From assembly GCF_003050905.1 (NCBI RefSeq), contig NZ_QAOT01000007.1: 64,000 nt of DNA, one strand, 5' to 3'. Made by a program: the position numbers and the translations under genes. Below the pieces are notes generated by a model. That model worked only from the letters and a program-made list of their open reading frames with translations, was not told the origin of the DNA and searched no databases. This DNA is from Cereibacter_A azotoformans (GTDB taxonomy: Bacteria; Pseudomonadota; Alphaproteobacteria; Rhodobacterales; Rhodobacteraceae). Shown here one piece after another: positions 29,501 through 36,485 of the stretch (within the stretch, counting starts at the first letter, position 1; every line of letters starts with the position of its first letter).

Positions 29501-31063
29501 GGCGTGACGCTCATCTCGCCGCCGCCGCACCACGACATCTACTCGATCGAAGACCTCGCGCAGCTGATCTACGACCTGAAGCAGATCAACCCGCGCGCCA
29601 AGGTCACGGTCAAGCTGGTGGCGGCAAGCGGTGTGGGCACCATCGCGGCGGGCGTGGCCAAGGCCAAGGCCGACGTGATCCTGATCTCGGGCCACAACGG
29701 CGGCACCGGGGCCTCTCCGGGCACCTCGATCAAATACGCGGGCCTGCCGTGGGAGATGGGCCTGACCGAGGCGCATCAGGTGCTGGCGATGAACAACCTG
29801 CGCGAGCGGGTGACGCTGCGCACCGACGGTGGCCTGCGGACGGGCCGTGACATCGTGATGGCCGCGATGATGGGCGCCGAGGAATACGGCATCGGCACCG
29901 CCGCGCTGATCGCGATGGGCTGCATCATGGTGCGCCAGTGCCAGTCGAACACCTGCCCGGTGGGCGTCTGCACGCAGGACAAGGCGCTGCGCGACAAGTT
30001 CTCGGGCTCGGCGGACAAGGTGGTGAACCTCATCACCTTCTACGCCCAGGAGGTGCGCGAGATCCTCGCCTCGATTGGTGCGCGCTCGATGGACGAGATC
30101 ATCGGCCGGGCCGACCTGCTGGTGCAGGTCAGCCGGGGGGCCGCGCATCTCGACGATCTGGACCTGAACCCGCTTCTCATCACCGTGGACGGGTCGAACC
30201 GCATCACCTACGACCGTTCGAAGCCGCGCAATGCGGTGCCGGACACGCTCGATGCCGAGATCGTCAAGGATGGGGCGCGCTTCTTCGAGGACGGCGAGAA
30301 GATGCAGCTCTCCTACGCGGTGCGGAACACGCACCGCACCATCGGCACGCGCGCCTCGAGCCACATCGTCAGGAAATACGGGATGCGGAACAACCTGCAG
30401 CCCGACCATCTGACGGTGAAGCTCACGGGCTCCTGCGGGCAGTCGCTGGGCGCCTTCGCGGCCAAGGGGCTGAAGATCGAGGTCGCGGGCGATGCCAACG
30501 ACTATGTGGCCAAGGGCCTGTCGGGCGGCACCATCGTGGTCCATCCGCAGATGGAGAGCCCGCTCGTGGCGGCCGACAACACGATCATCGGCAACACCGT
30601 GCTCTATGGCGCGACCGACGGCTTCCTCTTCGCCGCCGGCCGCGCGGGCGAGCGGTTCGCGGTGCGGAACTCGGGCGCGAAGGTGGTGGTCGAGGGCTGC
30701 GGCTCGAACGGCTGCGAATACATGACCGGCGGCGTCGCGGTGATCCTTGGCCGGATCGGCGCGAACTTCGGCGCGGGCATGACGGGCGGCATGGCCTATC
30801 TCTACGACCCCAAGGGCGTGGCGGAGGATTTCATGAACCTCGAGACGCTCGTGACCTGCGCGGTCAGCCACCCGCACTGGGAGGCGCAGCTCAAGGGCCT
30901 GATCGAGCGCCATGTGCGCGAGACGGGCAGCCGGCACGCGGCGCGCATCCTGAACGACTGGGAGACCGAGCGGGCGAACTTCCTGCAGGTCTGCCCGAAG
31001 GAGATGTTGGTGCATCTGCCCTTCCCGCTGTCGGACGAGCCGCAGGCCGTCCCGGCGGAATGA
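26525..31063 (+). CDS. gltB: glutamate synthase (NADPH) large subunit
   Basis: GltB carries out glutamine hydrolysis, ammonia channelling and reductive glutamate formation on FMN. The 1512-residue product has a 33-residue propeptide that must be removed to expose the catalytic Cys34 (ASCGVGLV). A class II glutaminase domain comes first, then a central domain. The FMN/synthase domain has the 3Fe-4S cysteines C1133, C1139 and C1144 (CIMVRQCQSNTCPVGVC). The Gly-rich GXGXG beta-helix forms the C-terminus (GSCGQSLGAFAAKG). The length is standard. A hairpin with a GCAA loop closes the transcript. Confidence 0.98.
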   Translation: MTTYDEAWVKAEEAKRAWLDAHGLYKADDERASCGVGLVVSISGKPSRKVVENGIAALKAVWHRGAVDADGKTGDGAGIHVQIPVKFFYDQIRRTGHEPDMNKLVAVGQVFLPRTDLSAQERCRTIVESEVLRMGHYIYGWRHVPVDTSVLGEKANATRPEIEQILIRCEKDIDDVQFERELYIIRRRIEKAAQAASIQGLYLCSLSCRSIIYKGMMLAEQVATFYPDLMDERFESAFAIYHQRYSTNTFPQWWLAQPFRMLAHNGEINTIKGNINWMKSHEIRMASSAFGDAAEDIKPIIPQGASDSGALDAVFEVMVRSGRSAPMVKTMMVPEAWSKTTTDMPKAWADMYAYCNAVMEPWDGPAALAMTDGRWVCGGLDRNGLRPMRYVVTGDGLLIAGSEAGMVPVDEMSVREKGALGPGQLIAVDMAEGKLYHDAPLKDMLAASQPFGDWIEKVVDLNAILAAVPEQRMFEPAELRKRQIAAGFSVEEIEQVLVPMAEDGKEMIASMGDDTPPAVLSSVYRPLSHFFRQNFSQVTNPPIDSLRESRVMSLKTRFGNLKNVLEEHSSQTEILILESPFVANSEFEAMLAQFGSDVATIDCTFPADHHHDALRHGLERIRAEAEDAVRSGAAHIVLTDQNQGPDAVPMPMILVTSAVHSWLTRKGLRTFCSINVRSAECIDPHYFAVLIGCGATTVNAYLAQDTIADRIERGLLEGNLNDAMRRYRDAINAGLLKIMSKMGISVISSYRGGLNFEAVGLSRAMVAEYFPGMHSRISGIGTSGIQHKLEQIHAKGWLGGSDVLPIGGFYKARRSGEKHAWEASTMHMLQQACDRASYDIWKQFSAAMRANPPIHLRDLLDIKTLGRPVPIEEVESITSIRKRFVTPGMSLGALSPEAHKTLNIAMNRIGAKSDSGEGGEDPAHFLPEPNGDNPSAKIKQVASGRFGVTAEYLNACEELEIKVAQGAKPGEGGQLPGMKVTELIARLRHSTPGVTLISPPPHHDIYSIEDLAQLIYDLKQINPRAKVTVKLVAASGVGTIAAGVAKAKADVILISGHNGGTGASPGTSIKYAGLPWEMGLTEAHQVLAMNNLRERVTLRTDGGLRTGRDIVMAAMMGAEEYGIGTAALIAMGCIMVRQCQSNTCPVGVCTQDKALRDKFSGSADKVVNLITFYAQEVREILASIGARSMDEIIGRADLLVQVSRGAAHLDDLDLNPLLITVDGSNRITYDRSKPRNAVPDTLDAEIVKDGARFFEDGEKMQLSYAVRNTHRTIGTRASSHIVRKYGMRNNLQPDHLTVKLTGSCGQSLGAFAAKGLKIEVAGDANDYVAKGLSGGTIVVHPQMESPLVAADNTIIGNTVLYGATDGFLFAAGRAGERFAVRNSGAKVVVEGCGSNGCEYMTGGVAVILGRIGANFGAGMTGGMAYLYDPKGVAEDFMNLETLVTCAVSHPHWEAQLKGLIERHVRETGSRHAARILNDWETERANFLQVCPKEMLVHLPFPLSDEPQAVPAE

Positions 31064-31072
31064 TCGGGAACC

Positions 31073-31099
31073 GGACGGGGGGCGCAAGCCTCCCGTCCT
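31073..31099 (+). terminator. gltB terminator hairpin
   Basis: An 11-bp stem with one G-T pair (31073-31083 with 31088-31098) is capped by a GCAA tetraloop nine bases after the gltB stop. The T-tract is weak. Confidence 0.7.
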
Positions 31100-31238
31100 G
31101 CACACGAACCTCCTGCCCTGCGGCGGGACAGGGCGCGGAGCGGCGTTGCATCCTCCGGCCGCGACCCATCGTAGCCCCTGCCCTGCGGAATGCGGGCCCG
31201 CTTGACCCGTGGGGACGGTTCGTGTCCAAGGTCGCACC

Positions 31239-31979
31239 ATGACCGCGCGCAAGACGACCCGTCGCAAGGCCACTCCGCCTCCGCCCGAGCCCGAGGCGCC
31301 GCCCACCCCGCTGCTGGCGCGCCGCCTGCGGCGCTGGGCGCTGACGGGTGCGGGGTGGGCGCTGGTGTCGGCGATCCTGCTCGTGCTGTTCTTCGGCCTC
31401 GTGAATCCGCCCGCCACCCCCTACATGATCAGCGAGAGCGTCCGGCTCGGCAGCGTCGATCATGAATGGGCCGACTGGGACGAGATCGCGCCGGTGATGG
31501 CCCGCTCGGTCGTGGCGGCGGAGGACGCCAACTTCTGCCTGCACTGGGGTTTCGACATGGCGGCCATCCGGGCCGCGATCAACGCGGGGGGCAACCGCGG
31601 CGCCTCGACGCTCTCGCAGCAGGTCACGAAGAACGTCTTCCTCTGGCAAGGCCGGAGCTGGCCGCGCAAGGCGCTCGAGGCCATGCTGACGCCGCTCGTG
31701 GAGACGATCTGGAGCAAACGGCGCATTCTCGAGGTCTATCTGAACGTGGCGGAGTTCGATGAAGGCGTGTTCGGGATCCGCGCCGCTTCCGAACATTACT
31801 TCGGCGTGGAGCCCGCGAGGCTGACGGCGCAGCAGGCGGCTCGGCTGGCGGCGGTCCTGCCCGATCCCAAGGTGCGCTCGGCCTCGAATCCGGGGCCGGT
31901 GGTGCGCCGGCGCTCGGCTGCCATCCTCGACGGCGCCAACACGATCCGGCGCGACGGACGGGCGGCCTGCTTCGAATAG
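31239..31979 (+). CDS. mtgA: monofunctional biosynthetic peptidoglycan transglycosylase
   Basis: MtgA polymerises lipid II into glycan strands without a transpeptidase domain. The 246-residue product begins at ATG 31239, seven bases after AAGG. It has a basic, proline-rich cytoplasmic tail and one membrane helix (ALTGAGWALVSAILLVLFFG). The GT51 domain carries the catalytic motif AAEDANFCLHWGFD, the second motif GASTLSQQVTKNVFLW, and KRRILEVYLNVAEFDEGVFG. An upstream in-frame start at 31209 is less likely. It stands alone after gltB; uppP nearby serves the same pathway. Confidence 0.95.
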   Translation: MTARKTTRRKATPPPPEPEAPPTPLLARRLRRWALTGAGWALVSAILLVLFFGLVNPPATPYMISESVRLGSVDHEWADWDEIAPVMARSVVAAEDANFCLHWGFDMAAIRAAINAGGNRGASTLSQQVTKNVFLWQGRSWPRKALEAMLTPLVETIWSKRRILEVYLNVAEFDEGVFGIRAASEHYFGVEPARLTAQQAARLAAVLPDPKVRSASNPGPVVRRRSAAILDGANTIRRDGRAACFE

Positions 31980-32055
31980 AGGCGTGCGGGATTGCATCCC
32001 GGCGTCCTTCACGGCATTGAAGGGAGGCTCCCGGCCTCGAAAGATGACATTTGCG

Positions 32056-32721
32056 ATGAACCGTCTCTATCACGTTCCGCTGTCCCCCTTCTGCCGCAAG
32101 GTCCGCCTGACGCTTGCCGAGAAAAAGATCGAGGTGGAGCTGATCGAGGAACGCTACTGGGAGCCGTCGCCGGACTTCCTGCGCCGCAACCCGGCCGGAA
32201 AGGTGCCGGTGCTGCGCATGGAGAGCAAGGTGCTCTCGGAAAGCCAGGCGATCTGCGAATATGTCGAGGAGATCGCGCCGAACCCGCCGCTCATGCCGCG
32301 CGACGTGGACGGCCGCTTCGAGGTGCGCCGCCTCTGCGCCTGGTTCGACGACAAGTTCCACAACGAGGTGACCTCGAAGCTGCTCTATGAGCGGGTGAAC
32401 AAGAAGCTGATGGGTCAGGGGTACCCGGATTCGAAGAACGTGAAGTTCGGCTCGAACCGGATCAAGTATCACCTCGATTACATGGCCTGGCTGCTGGACC
32501 AGCGGCGCTGGCTGGCGGGCGACGTCATGACGCTGGCCGATTTCACCGCCGCGGCGCATCTGTCCTGCCTCGACTATATCTCGGACGTGGACTGGAACCG
32601 GCACGCGGTGGTCAAGGACTGGTATGCGAAGATCAAGTCGCGCCCGGCCTTCCGGCCGCTGCTGGCCGATCAGGTGCCGGGCTTTCCGCAGCCCGCGCAT
32701 TACGCGGATCTGGATTTCTGA
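32056..32721 (+). CDS. glutathione S-transferase family protein
   Basis: This cytoplasmic protein of about 221 residues has an N-terminal thioredoxin-like GST fold (RLYHVPLSPFCRKVRLTLAE, NPAGKVPVL, LSESQAICEYVEE) and a helical C-terminal domain (WLAGDVMTLADFTAAAHLSC). The motif PFCRK gives a cysteine at the usual active-site position, as in beta- or omega-like classes. The start is uncertain: ATG 32056 matches the family start, while ATG 32044 four codons earlier is also in frame, and neither has a strong ribosome-binding site. The substrate is unknown. A GC-rich hairpin follows. Confidence 0.87.
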   Translation: MNRLYHVPLSPFCRKVRLTLAEKKIEVELIEERYWEPSPDFLRRNPAGKVPVLRMESKVLSESQAICEYVEEIAPNPPLMPRDVDGRFEVRRLCAWFDDKFHNEVTSKLLYERVNKKLMGQGYPDSKNVKFGSNRIKYHLDYMAWLLDQRRWLAGDVMTLADFTAAAHLSCLDYISDVDWNRHAVVKDWYAKIKSRPAFRPLLADQVPGFPQPAHYADLDF

Positions 32722-32731
32722 ACGGAACCGG

Positions 32732-32754
32732 GCGGGGGGCTTCACGCCCCCCGC
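32732..32754 (+). terminator. hairpin after the GST gene
   Basis: A perfect 9-bp GC stem (32732-32740 with 32746-32754) with a TTCAC loop lies ten bases after the stop. It lacks a T run, so it may only attenuate read-through into queG. Confidence 0.55.
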
Positions 32755-32780
32755 ACCCCCCGTGGGATATTTGAGCCAGA

Positions 32781-33812
32781 ATGAACGGTGACGAGACGCT
32801 GAGAGGGCGCCTGGAGGGGCGCGCGCGCGAAGAAGGCTTCGCGCGGCTCGGCATCTGCGCGCCCGATGCGACGCCGGAGACGGCGGGGCGGCTGCGGGCC
32901 TTTCTTGCGGCGGGGCGGCACGGGCAGATGGGCTGGATGGAAGAGCGCGAGGCCTGGCGGGGATCCGCCGCGGCGCTCTGGCCCGAGGCGCGCTCGGTCA
33001 TCATGCTGGCCGAGCCATACACGCCGGCGGAGGATCCGCGTCGGGTGCTGGAGGAGCGCGGGCGCGGCGCCGTCTCGGTCTATGCGCAGGGCAGGGATTA
33101 CCACGATCTCGTCAAGAAGCGGCTCAAGCGGCTGGGGCGTTGGCTGGTGGCCGAGACGGGATGCGAGATCAAGGTCTTCGTCGATACGGCGCCGGTGATG
33201 GAGAAGCCGCTTGCCCAGGCGGCGGGGCTAGGCTGGCAGGGCAAGCACACGAACCTGCTGAGCCGTGAGCTGGGCAACTGGTTCTTTCTGGGCGCGATCT
33301 TCACCACGCTCGAGCTGCCGCGCGACGCGGCGGAGCGGGATCATTGCGGCTCGTGCCGCGCCTGCCTCGACGCCTGTCCGACCGGGGCCTTCCCGGCGCC
33401 GTTCCAGCTCGATGCGCGTCGGTGCATCTCCTACCTGACGATCGAGCATCGCGGGCCGGTGGCGGAGGAGCTGCGGGAGCGGATGGGCAACCGGATCTAC
33501 GGCTGCGACGACTGCCTGGCGGCCTGCCCGTGGAACAAGTTCGCGGTGGCGGCCTCGGAGATCGGCTATGCCGCGCGCGTGGGGGCGCCGCCGCTGGCGG
33601 AGCTGGCGGCGCTTGACGATGCGGAGTTTCGGCTCCGGTTCGCGGGCAGCCCCGTCAAGCGGATCGGGCGGGACAGGTTCGTGCGCAACGTGCTCTACGC
33701 CATCGGCAATTCCGGCGATCCGGCGCTGCGCCCCGCGGCCGAGGCGCTGCTGGCCGATCCCGATCCGGCCGTGGCCGAGGCGGCGGCCTGGGCGCTGCGG
33801 CGGCTTGCCTGA
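32781..33812 (+). CDS. queG: epoxyqueuosine reductase
   Basis: QueG performs the final step of queuosine synthesis in tRNA, reducing epoxyqueuosine with a cobalamin cofactor and two 4Fe-4S clusters. The 343-residue product has both cluster motifs: CGSCRACLDACPTG (with CISYLT supplying a further ligand) and CDDCLAACPWNKF. A C-terminal HEAT-like segment follows (DPALRPAAEALLADPDPAVA). Other queuosine genes are not in the window. The start codon ATG at 32781 lies 27 bases after a hairpin, with no strong ribosome-binding site. Confidence 0.95.
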   Translation: MNGDETLRGRLEGRAREEGFARLGICAPDATPETAGRLRAFLAAGRHGQMGWMEEREAWRGSAAALWPEARSVIMLAEPYTPAEDPRRVLEERGRGAVSVYAQGRDYHDLVKKRLKRLGRWLVAETGCEIKVFVDTAPVMEKPLAQAAGLGWQGKHTNLLSRELGNWFFLGAIFTTLELPRDAAERDHCGSCRACLDACPTGAFPAPFQLDARRCISYLTIEHRGPVAEELRERMGNRIYGCDDCLAACPWNKFAVAASEIGYAARVGAPPLAELAALDDAEFRLRFAGSPVKRIGRDRFVRNVLYAIGNSGDPALRPAAEALLADPDPAVAEAAAWALRRLA

Positions 33813-33831
33813 CGGTCCTTGGCCGACTCTG

Positions 33832-33863
33832 CTTGGTGCTTCAGCCGACTCGCCCTATATTGA
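33832..33863 (+). promoter_or_regulatory. sigma-32-like promoter of the 56-residue ORF
   Basis: CTTG at 33832-33835 is followed after 18 bases by CCTATATTGA at 33854-33863. Spacing and the CCTATAT core are identical to the dnaK promoter in this window; only the last consensus base (G) differs. Transcription would start near 33870, about 23 bases before the ATG. Confidence 0.6.
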
Positions 33864-33892
33864 GGCCGTCTGGAAACTGAAGGAGGACAGAC

Positions 33893-34063
33893 ATGAGCCG
33901 TCACCTCGCTGACAAGCGCACCCCTTCGGACGGCGGACGGGTGAAGAATTTCCTGAAGCTGGCGCGCAACCCGCGCGCGTTCTGGCACCGCGACGAGGCT
34001 CGGCCGATGGGGAACCGTCGGGTGGTCGAGTTCCTGCGCATCGCGCGGGGCCGCGAGGCCTGA
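33893..34063 (+). CDS. small basic protein, 56 residues, unknown function, probably stress-induced
   Basis: ATG 33893 opens a 56-codon frame ending in TGA at 34061-34063, with a perfect AAGGAGG six bases or so upstream. The product is strongly basic, with many Arg and Lys and few acids. It holds two similar helical segments, VKNFLKLARNPRAFW and VVEFLRIARGREA, both with an FLxxAR core, suggesting an internal duplication. No membrane segment or cysteine is present. A sigma-32-like promoter lies just upstream and a textbook terminator just downstream, so it is a single-gene unit. I do not recognise the family; binding to nucleic acid or ribosomes is a guess from charge. Confidence 0.85.
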   Translation: MSRHLADKRTPSDGGRVKNFLKLARNPRAFWHRDEARPMGNRRVVEFLRIARGREA

Positions 34064-34083
34064 GCCCTTAACGGAAGGGTCGA

Positions 34084-34109
34084 GGGCGCACCCGAGGGTG
34101 CGCCCTTTT
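34084..34109 (+). terminator. terminator of the 56-residue ORF
   Basis: A perfect 10-bp stem (34084-34093 with 34096-34105) is followed by TTTT, 20 bases after the stop codon. Confidence 0.88.
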
Positions 34110-34113
34110 CGTT

Positions 34114-34143
34114 TCCGGCCCCGTCTGGTCCGGCCCCGTCTGG
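34114..34143. repeat. tandem 15-bp duplication
   Basis: The 15-bp unit TCCGGCCCCGTCTGG occurs twice, head to tail and without mismatch (34114-34128, 34129-34143), between the preceding terminator and the ilvE stop codon. Confidence 0.9.
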
Positions 34144-34145
34144 CG

Positions 34146-35012
34146 TCAGGAGCGGACGAGCTTCTCATAGTCCGTGGCGATCTCGCGCGTTAGCGCGCCG
34201 ACCTCGAAGCTGTAGTCGCCGATCTGGCCGACCGGCGTGACTTCGGCGGCGGTGCCGGTGAGCCAGCACTGCTCGAAACCCTCGAGTTCCGAGGCTTCGA
34301 TATAGCGTTCGTGCACCTTGATGCCCTTGTCGCGCAGCATCCCGATGACGGTCTGCCGGGTGATCCCGTTCAGGATCGCGTCCGGCAGCGGGGTGTGCAC
34401 CTCGCCATCCTTGACGAAGAAGATGTTGGCGCCGGTCGCCTCGGCCACATAGCCGCGATAGTCGAACATCATCGCGTCCGAGCAACCCTTGGCCTCGGCC
34501 GCGTGCTTGGACATGGTGCAGATCATGTAGAGCCCCGAGGCCTTGGCCGCGCTGGGGATCGTCTCGGGCGAGGGGCGCTTCCATTTCGAGATGTCGAGCT
34601 TCGCGCCCTTGAACTTGGCGTCGCCATAGTAGTTGCCCCACGACCAGACCGCGACCGCCATGCGGATCGGGTTGCGGGCGGAGGCCACGCCCATGTCCTC
34701 GCCCGCGCCGCGCCAGGCGAGCGCCCGCACATAGGCGTCGGTCAGGCCGTTGGCCTTCAGCGTCGCGTATTTGGCCTCTTCGATCTGCTCGACCGTCCAG
34801 GGCAGGGTCATGTCGAGAAGCTCGGCCGATGTCCGCAGCCGCTCGGAATGTTCCGCCGACTTGAAGATCCGGCCGTTGTAGCAACGCTCGCCTTCGAAGA
34901 CCGACGAGGCATAGTGCAGCGCGTGGGTCAGGACATGGACCTTCGCCTCACGCCATTCCACCAGAGTGCCGTCCATCCAGATCTTGCCGTCCCGATCGTC
35001 ATATCCTGCCAT
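34146..35012 (-). CDS. ilvE: branched-chain amino acid aminotransferase
   Basis: IlvE makes the last transamination step of valine, leucine and isoleucine synthesis, using pyridoxal phosphate. The start is ATG 35012 after AGGAGA, giving 288 residues. Class IV aminotransferase motifs are visible: HVLTHALHYASSVFEGERCYNG at the start and the Lys-bearing NYYGDAKFKGAKLDISKWKR. EATGANIFFVKDG and GITRQTVIGMLRD lie near the cofactor phosphate. It is divergent from petP; the 154-base region between holds two TTGCGCAA palindromes. On this strand TTGACT (35126-35121) and TACCGA (35103-35098), 17 bases apart, are a weak promoter candidate. Confidence 0.95.
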   Translation of the reverse strand: MAGYDDRDGKIWMDGTLVEWREAKVHVLTHALHYASSVFEGERCYNGRIFKSAEHSERLRTSAELLDMTLPWTVEQIEEAKYATLKANGLTDAYVRALAWRGAGEDMGVASARNPIRMAVAVWSWGNYYGDAKFKGAKLDISKWKRPSPETIPSAAKASGLYMICTMSKHAAEAKGCSDAMMFDYRGYVAEATGANIFFVKDGEVHTPLPDAILNGITRQTVIGMLRDKGIKVHERYIEASELEGFEQCWLTGTAAEVTPVGQIGDYSFEVGALTREIATDYEKLVRS

Positions 35013-35045
35013 GATCACTCTCCTGCGCGAGTCGCTTTGCATTAG

Positions 35046-35085
35046 TTGCGCAAGATAGGTCCGCATCGGGCATAAAGTTGCGCAA
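35046..35085. promoter_or_regulatory. twin TTGCGCAA palindromes, candidate operators
   Basis: The 8-bp palindrome TTGCGCAA occurs at 35046-35053 and 35078-35085, 32 bp centre to centre, about three helical turns. They lie between the ilvE start and the petP promoter. MarR-family operators are often TTGC/GCAA palindromes, so the adjacent MarR-type protein is the obvious candidate binder. Confidence 0.5.
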
Positions 35086-35113
35086 ATGACGGGGCTTCGG
35101 TAACAGTTGAGTC

Positions 35114-35142
35114 TTGGAAAGTCAACAAGGCTGACATAAAAT
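35114..35142 (+). promoter_or_regulatory. petP promoter
   Basis: TTGGAA (35114-35119) and TAAAAT (35137-35142) are separated by 17 bases, with transcription expected near 35150, about 17 bases before the petP ATG. Confidence 0.55.
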
Positions 35143-35166
35143 CTGCCCGCACAAAGGAGGCGGACC

Positions 35167-35676
35167 ATGGCGGAGGGCGGACCGGGACCGGGGGGCGGCG
35201 AGTCGCTGCTGTTCCTGACGGATGAGCAGCTCAGGAAGGGCATCGAGGCGATGTTCTTCGCCTACCGCGGCTTCACCGCCGACCCCGACAGGATCCTCGG
35301 CGATCTCGACTATGGCCGGGCGCACCACCGGGCCATGCATTTCATCCACCGCAGCCCGGGCACGACGGTCAACAACCTGCTCTCGATCCTTGGCGTCACC
35401 AAGCAGAGCCTGAACCGGGTGTTGCGGACCCTGATCGAGGACGGGCTTGTCGAGAGCCGGGTGGGGCGGGTGGACAAGCGCGAACGACACCTCTACCTCA
35501 CCCCGAAGGGGACCGACCTCGAGCGGGCGCTGTCGGATGCGCAGCGCGCACGGATGCGGGCCGCCTACCGCGCGGCGGGGCCCGCGGCGGTTCAGGGCTT
35601 CCGGCAGGTGCTGGAGGCGATGATGGATCCCGAGTTGCGTCGGCAGTATCAAACGCTGAAGGAGGGTGGGGCGTGA
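35167..35676 (+). CDS. petP: MarR-family transcriptional regulator (PetP-like)
   Basis: This 169-residue winged-helix protein has a helix-turn-helix (TTVNNLLSILGVTKQSLNRVLRTL) and the MarR wing (GLVESRVGRVDKRERHLYLT). A strong AAGGAGG lies before the start. Its stop overlaps the following response-regulator gene by four bases (GTGA). In Rhodobacter capsulatus the MarR-like PetP and the response regulator PetR are encoded together next to the bc1 operon petABC; the same pair is found here, though about 15 kb from petABC. The name rests on that gene pairing rather than on alignment. It may autoregulate through the palindromes upstream. Confidence 0.75.
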   Translation: MAEGGPGPGGGESLLFLTDEQLRKGIEAMFFAYRGFTADPDRILGDLDYGRAHHRAMHFIHRSPGTTVNNLLSILGVTKQSLNRVLRTLIEDGLVESRVGRVDKRERHLYLTPKGTDLERALSDAQRARMRAAYRAAGPAAVQGFRQVLEAMMDPELRRQYQTLKEGGA

Positions 35677-36371
35677 GCGAGCCGCAGGCGCATCTTCTGG
35701 TGGTGGACGATGATGAGCGCATTCGGAGCCTTCTACAGAAGTTCCTGATCAGGAACGGGTTTCTCGTCTCCTCCGCCCGGGATGCGGCGCAGGCGCGCCG
35801 GCTGCTCGACGGGCTCGAGTTCGATCTGATCGTGCTTGATGTGATGATGCCGGGCGAGGATGGCGTCTCGCTGACGCGCGCGCTGCGCGAGGATCTGGCG
35901 ACACCGATCCTGCTGCTGACGGCGCGGGGAGAGACGTCGCATCGGATCGAGGGGCTCGAGGCGGGGGCGGACGACTATCTGGCCAAGCCGTTCGAGCCGA
36001 AGGAACTGCTGCTCAGGATCAACGCGATCCTGCGGCGTGTGCCGTCGGCGCGGCCGGAGCTGGGGCCGAAGGTGCTGCATCTGGGCGACGTGCGCTACGA
36101 TCTGGAGCGGGGCGAGCTTTGGCGCGGCACGGAGCCGGTGCGGCTGACGGCGACCGAGGCTGCGCTGATGCGGATCTTTGCGGCGCAGCCCGGCGAAGCG
36201 GTGAGCCGCGAGCGGCTGGTGGGGGACCTCGGTCGCGACGAGGGCCAGAGCCAGGAACGCGCGGTGGATGTGCAGATCACCCGCCTCCGCCGGAAGATCG
36301 AGGTCGATCCGCGGCAGCCGCGCTATCTTCAGACCGTCCGCGGCTCGGGCTACATGCTCGCGCCGGACTGA
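35673..36371 (+). CDS. petR: OmpR-type response regulator (PetR-like)
   Basis: This 232-residue two-domain regulator has a receiver domain with acidic pocket VVDDDE and phospho-acceptor Asp56 in VLDVMMPGEDG. Thr in LLLTARGE and Lys in YLAKPFEP follow. The OmpR/PhoB winged-helix effector (AVDVQITRLRRKIE, YLQTVRGSGYML) completes it. The start is a GTG inside the petP stop. No histidine kinase lies nearby. In R. capsulatus PetR is reported as needed for photosynthetic and respiratory growth. Assignment to PetR is by gene pair and family. A 29-bp palindrome starts 13 bases after the stop. Confidence 0.82.
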   Translation: MSEPQAHLLVVDDDERIRSLLQKFLIRNGFLVSSARDAAQARRLLDGLEFDLIVLDVMMPGEDGVSLTRALREDLATPILLLTARGETSHRIEGLEAGADDYLAKPFEPKELLLRINAILRRVPSARPELGPKVLHLGDVRYDLERGELWRGTEPVRLTATEAALMRIFAAQPGEAVSRERLVGDLGRDEGQSQERAVDVQITRLRRKIEVDPRQPRYLQTVRGSGYMLAPD

Positions 36372-36383
36372 CGCGGCAGCCGG

Positions 36384-36412
36384 CCGGTCATTCGCGAAGC
36401 GCGAATGACCGG
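36384..36412 (+). repeat. 29-bp REP-like palindrome, copy 1
   Basis: Two perfect 13-bp arms (36384-36396, 36400-36412) flank a 3-base AAG loop, beginning 13 bases after the petR stop. An identical element occurs at 51936-51964 in the opposite orientation, also just after a stop codon. Confidence 0.85.
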
Positions 36413-36485
36413 GCCTCCCTTCGTCGCGCTTGAGATGCCGGCGCTTTCCCCGCAGGCTCGGGCAGCGGACATGGGAGGGAACGGC

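Noticed and set aside
26009..31417. A 1802-codon open frame on the minus strand opposite gltB
   Set aside because: It mirrors gltB in a GC-rich genome where antisense frames stay open. It has a His/Arg/Gly/Ala-rich composition, no family motif and no ribosome-binding site.
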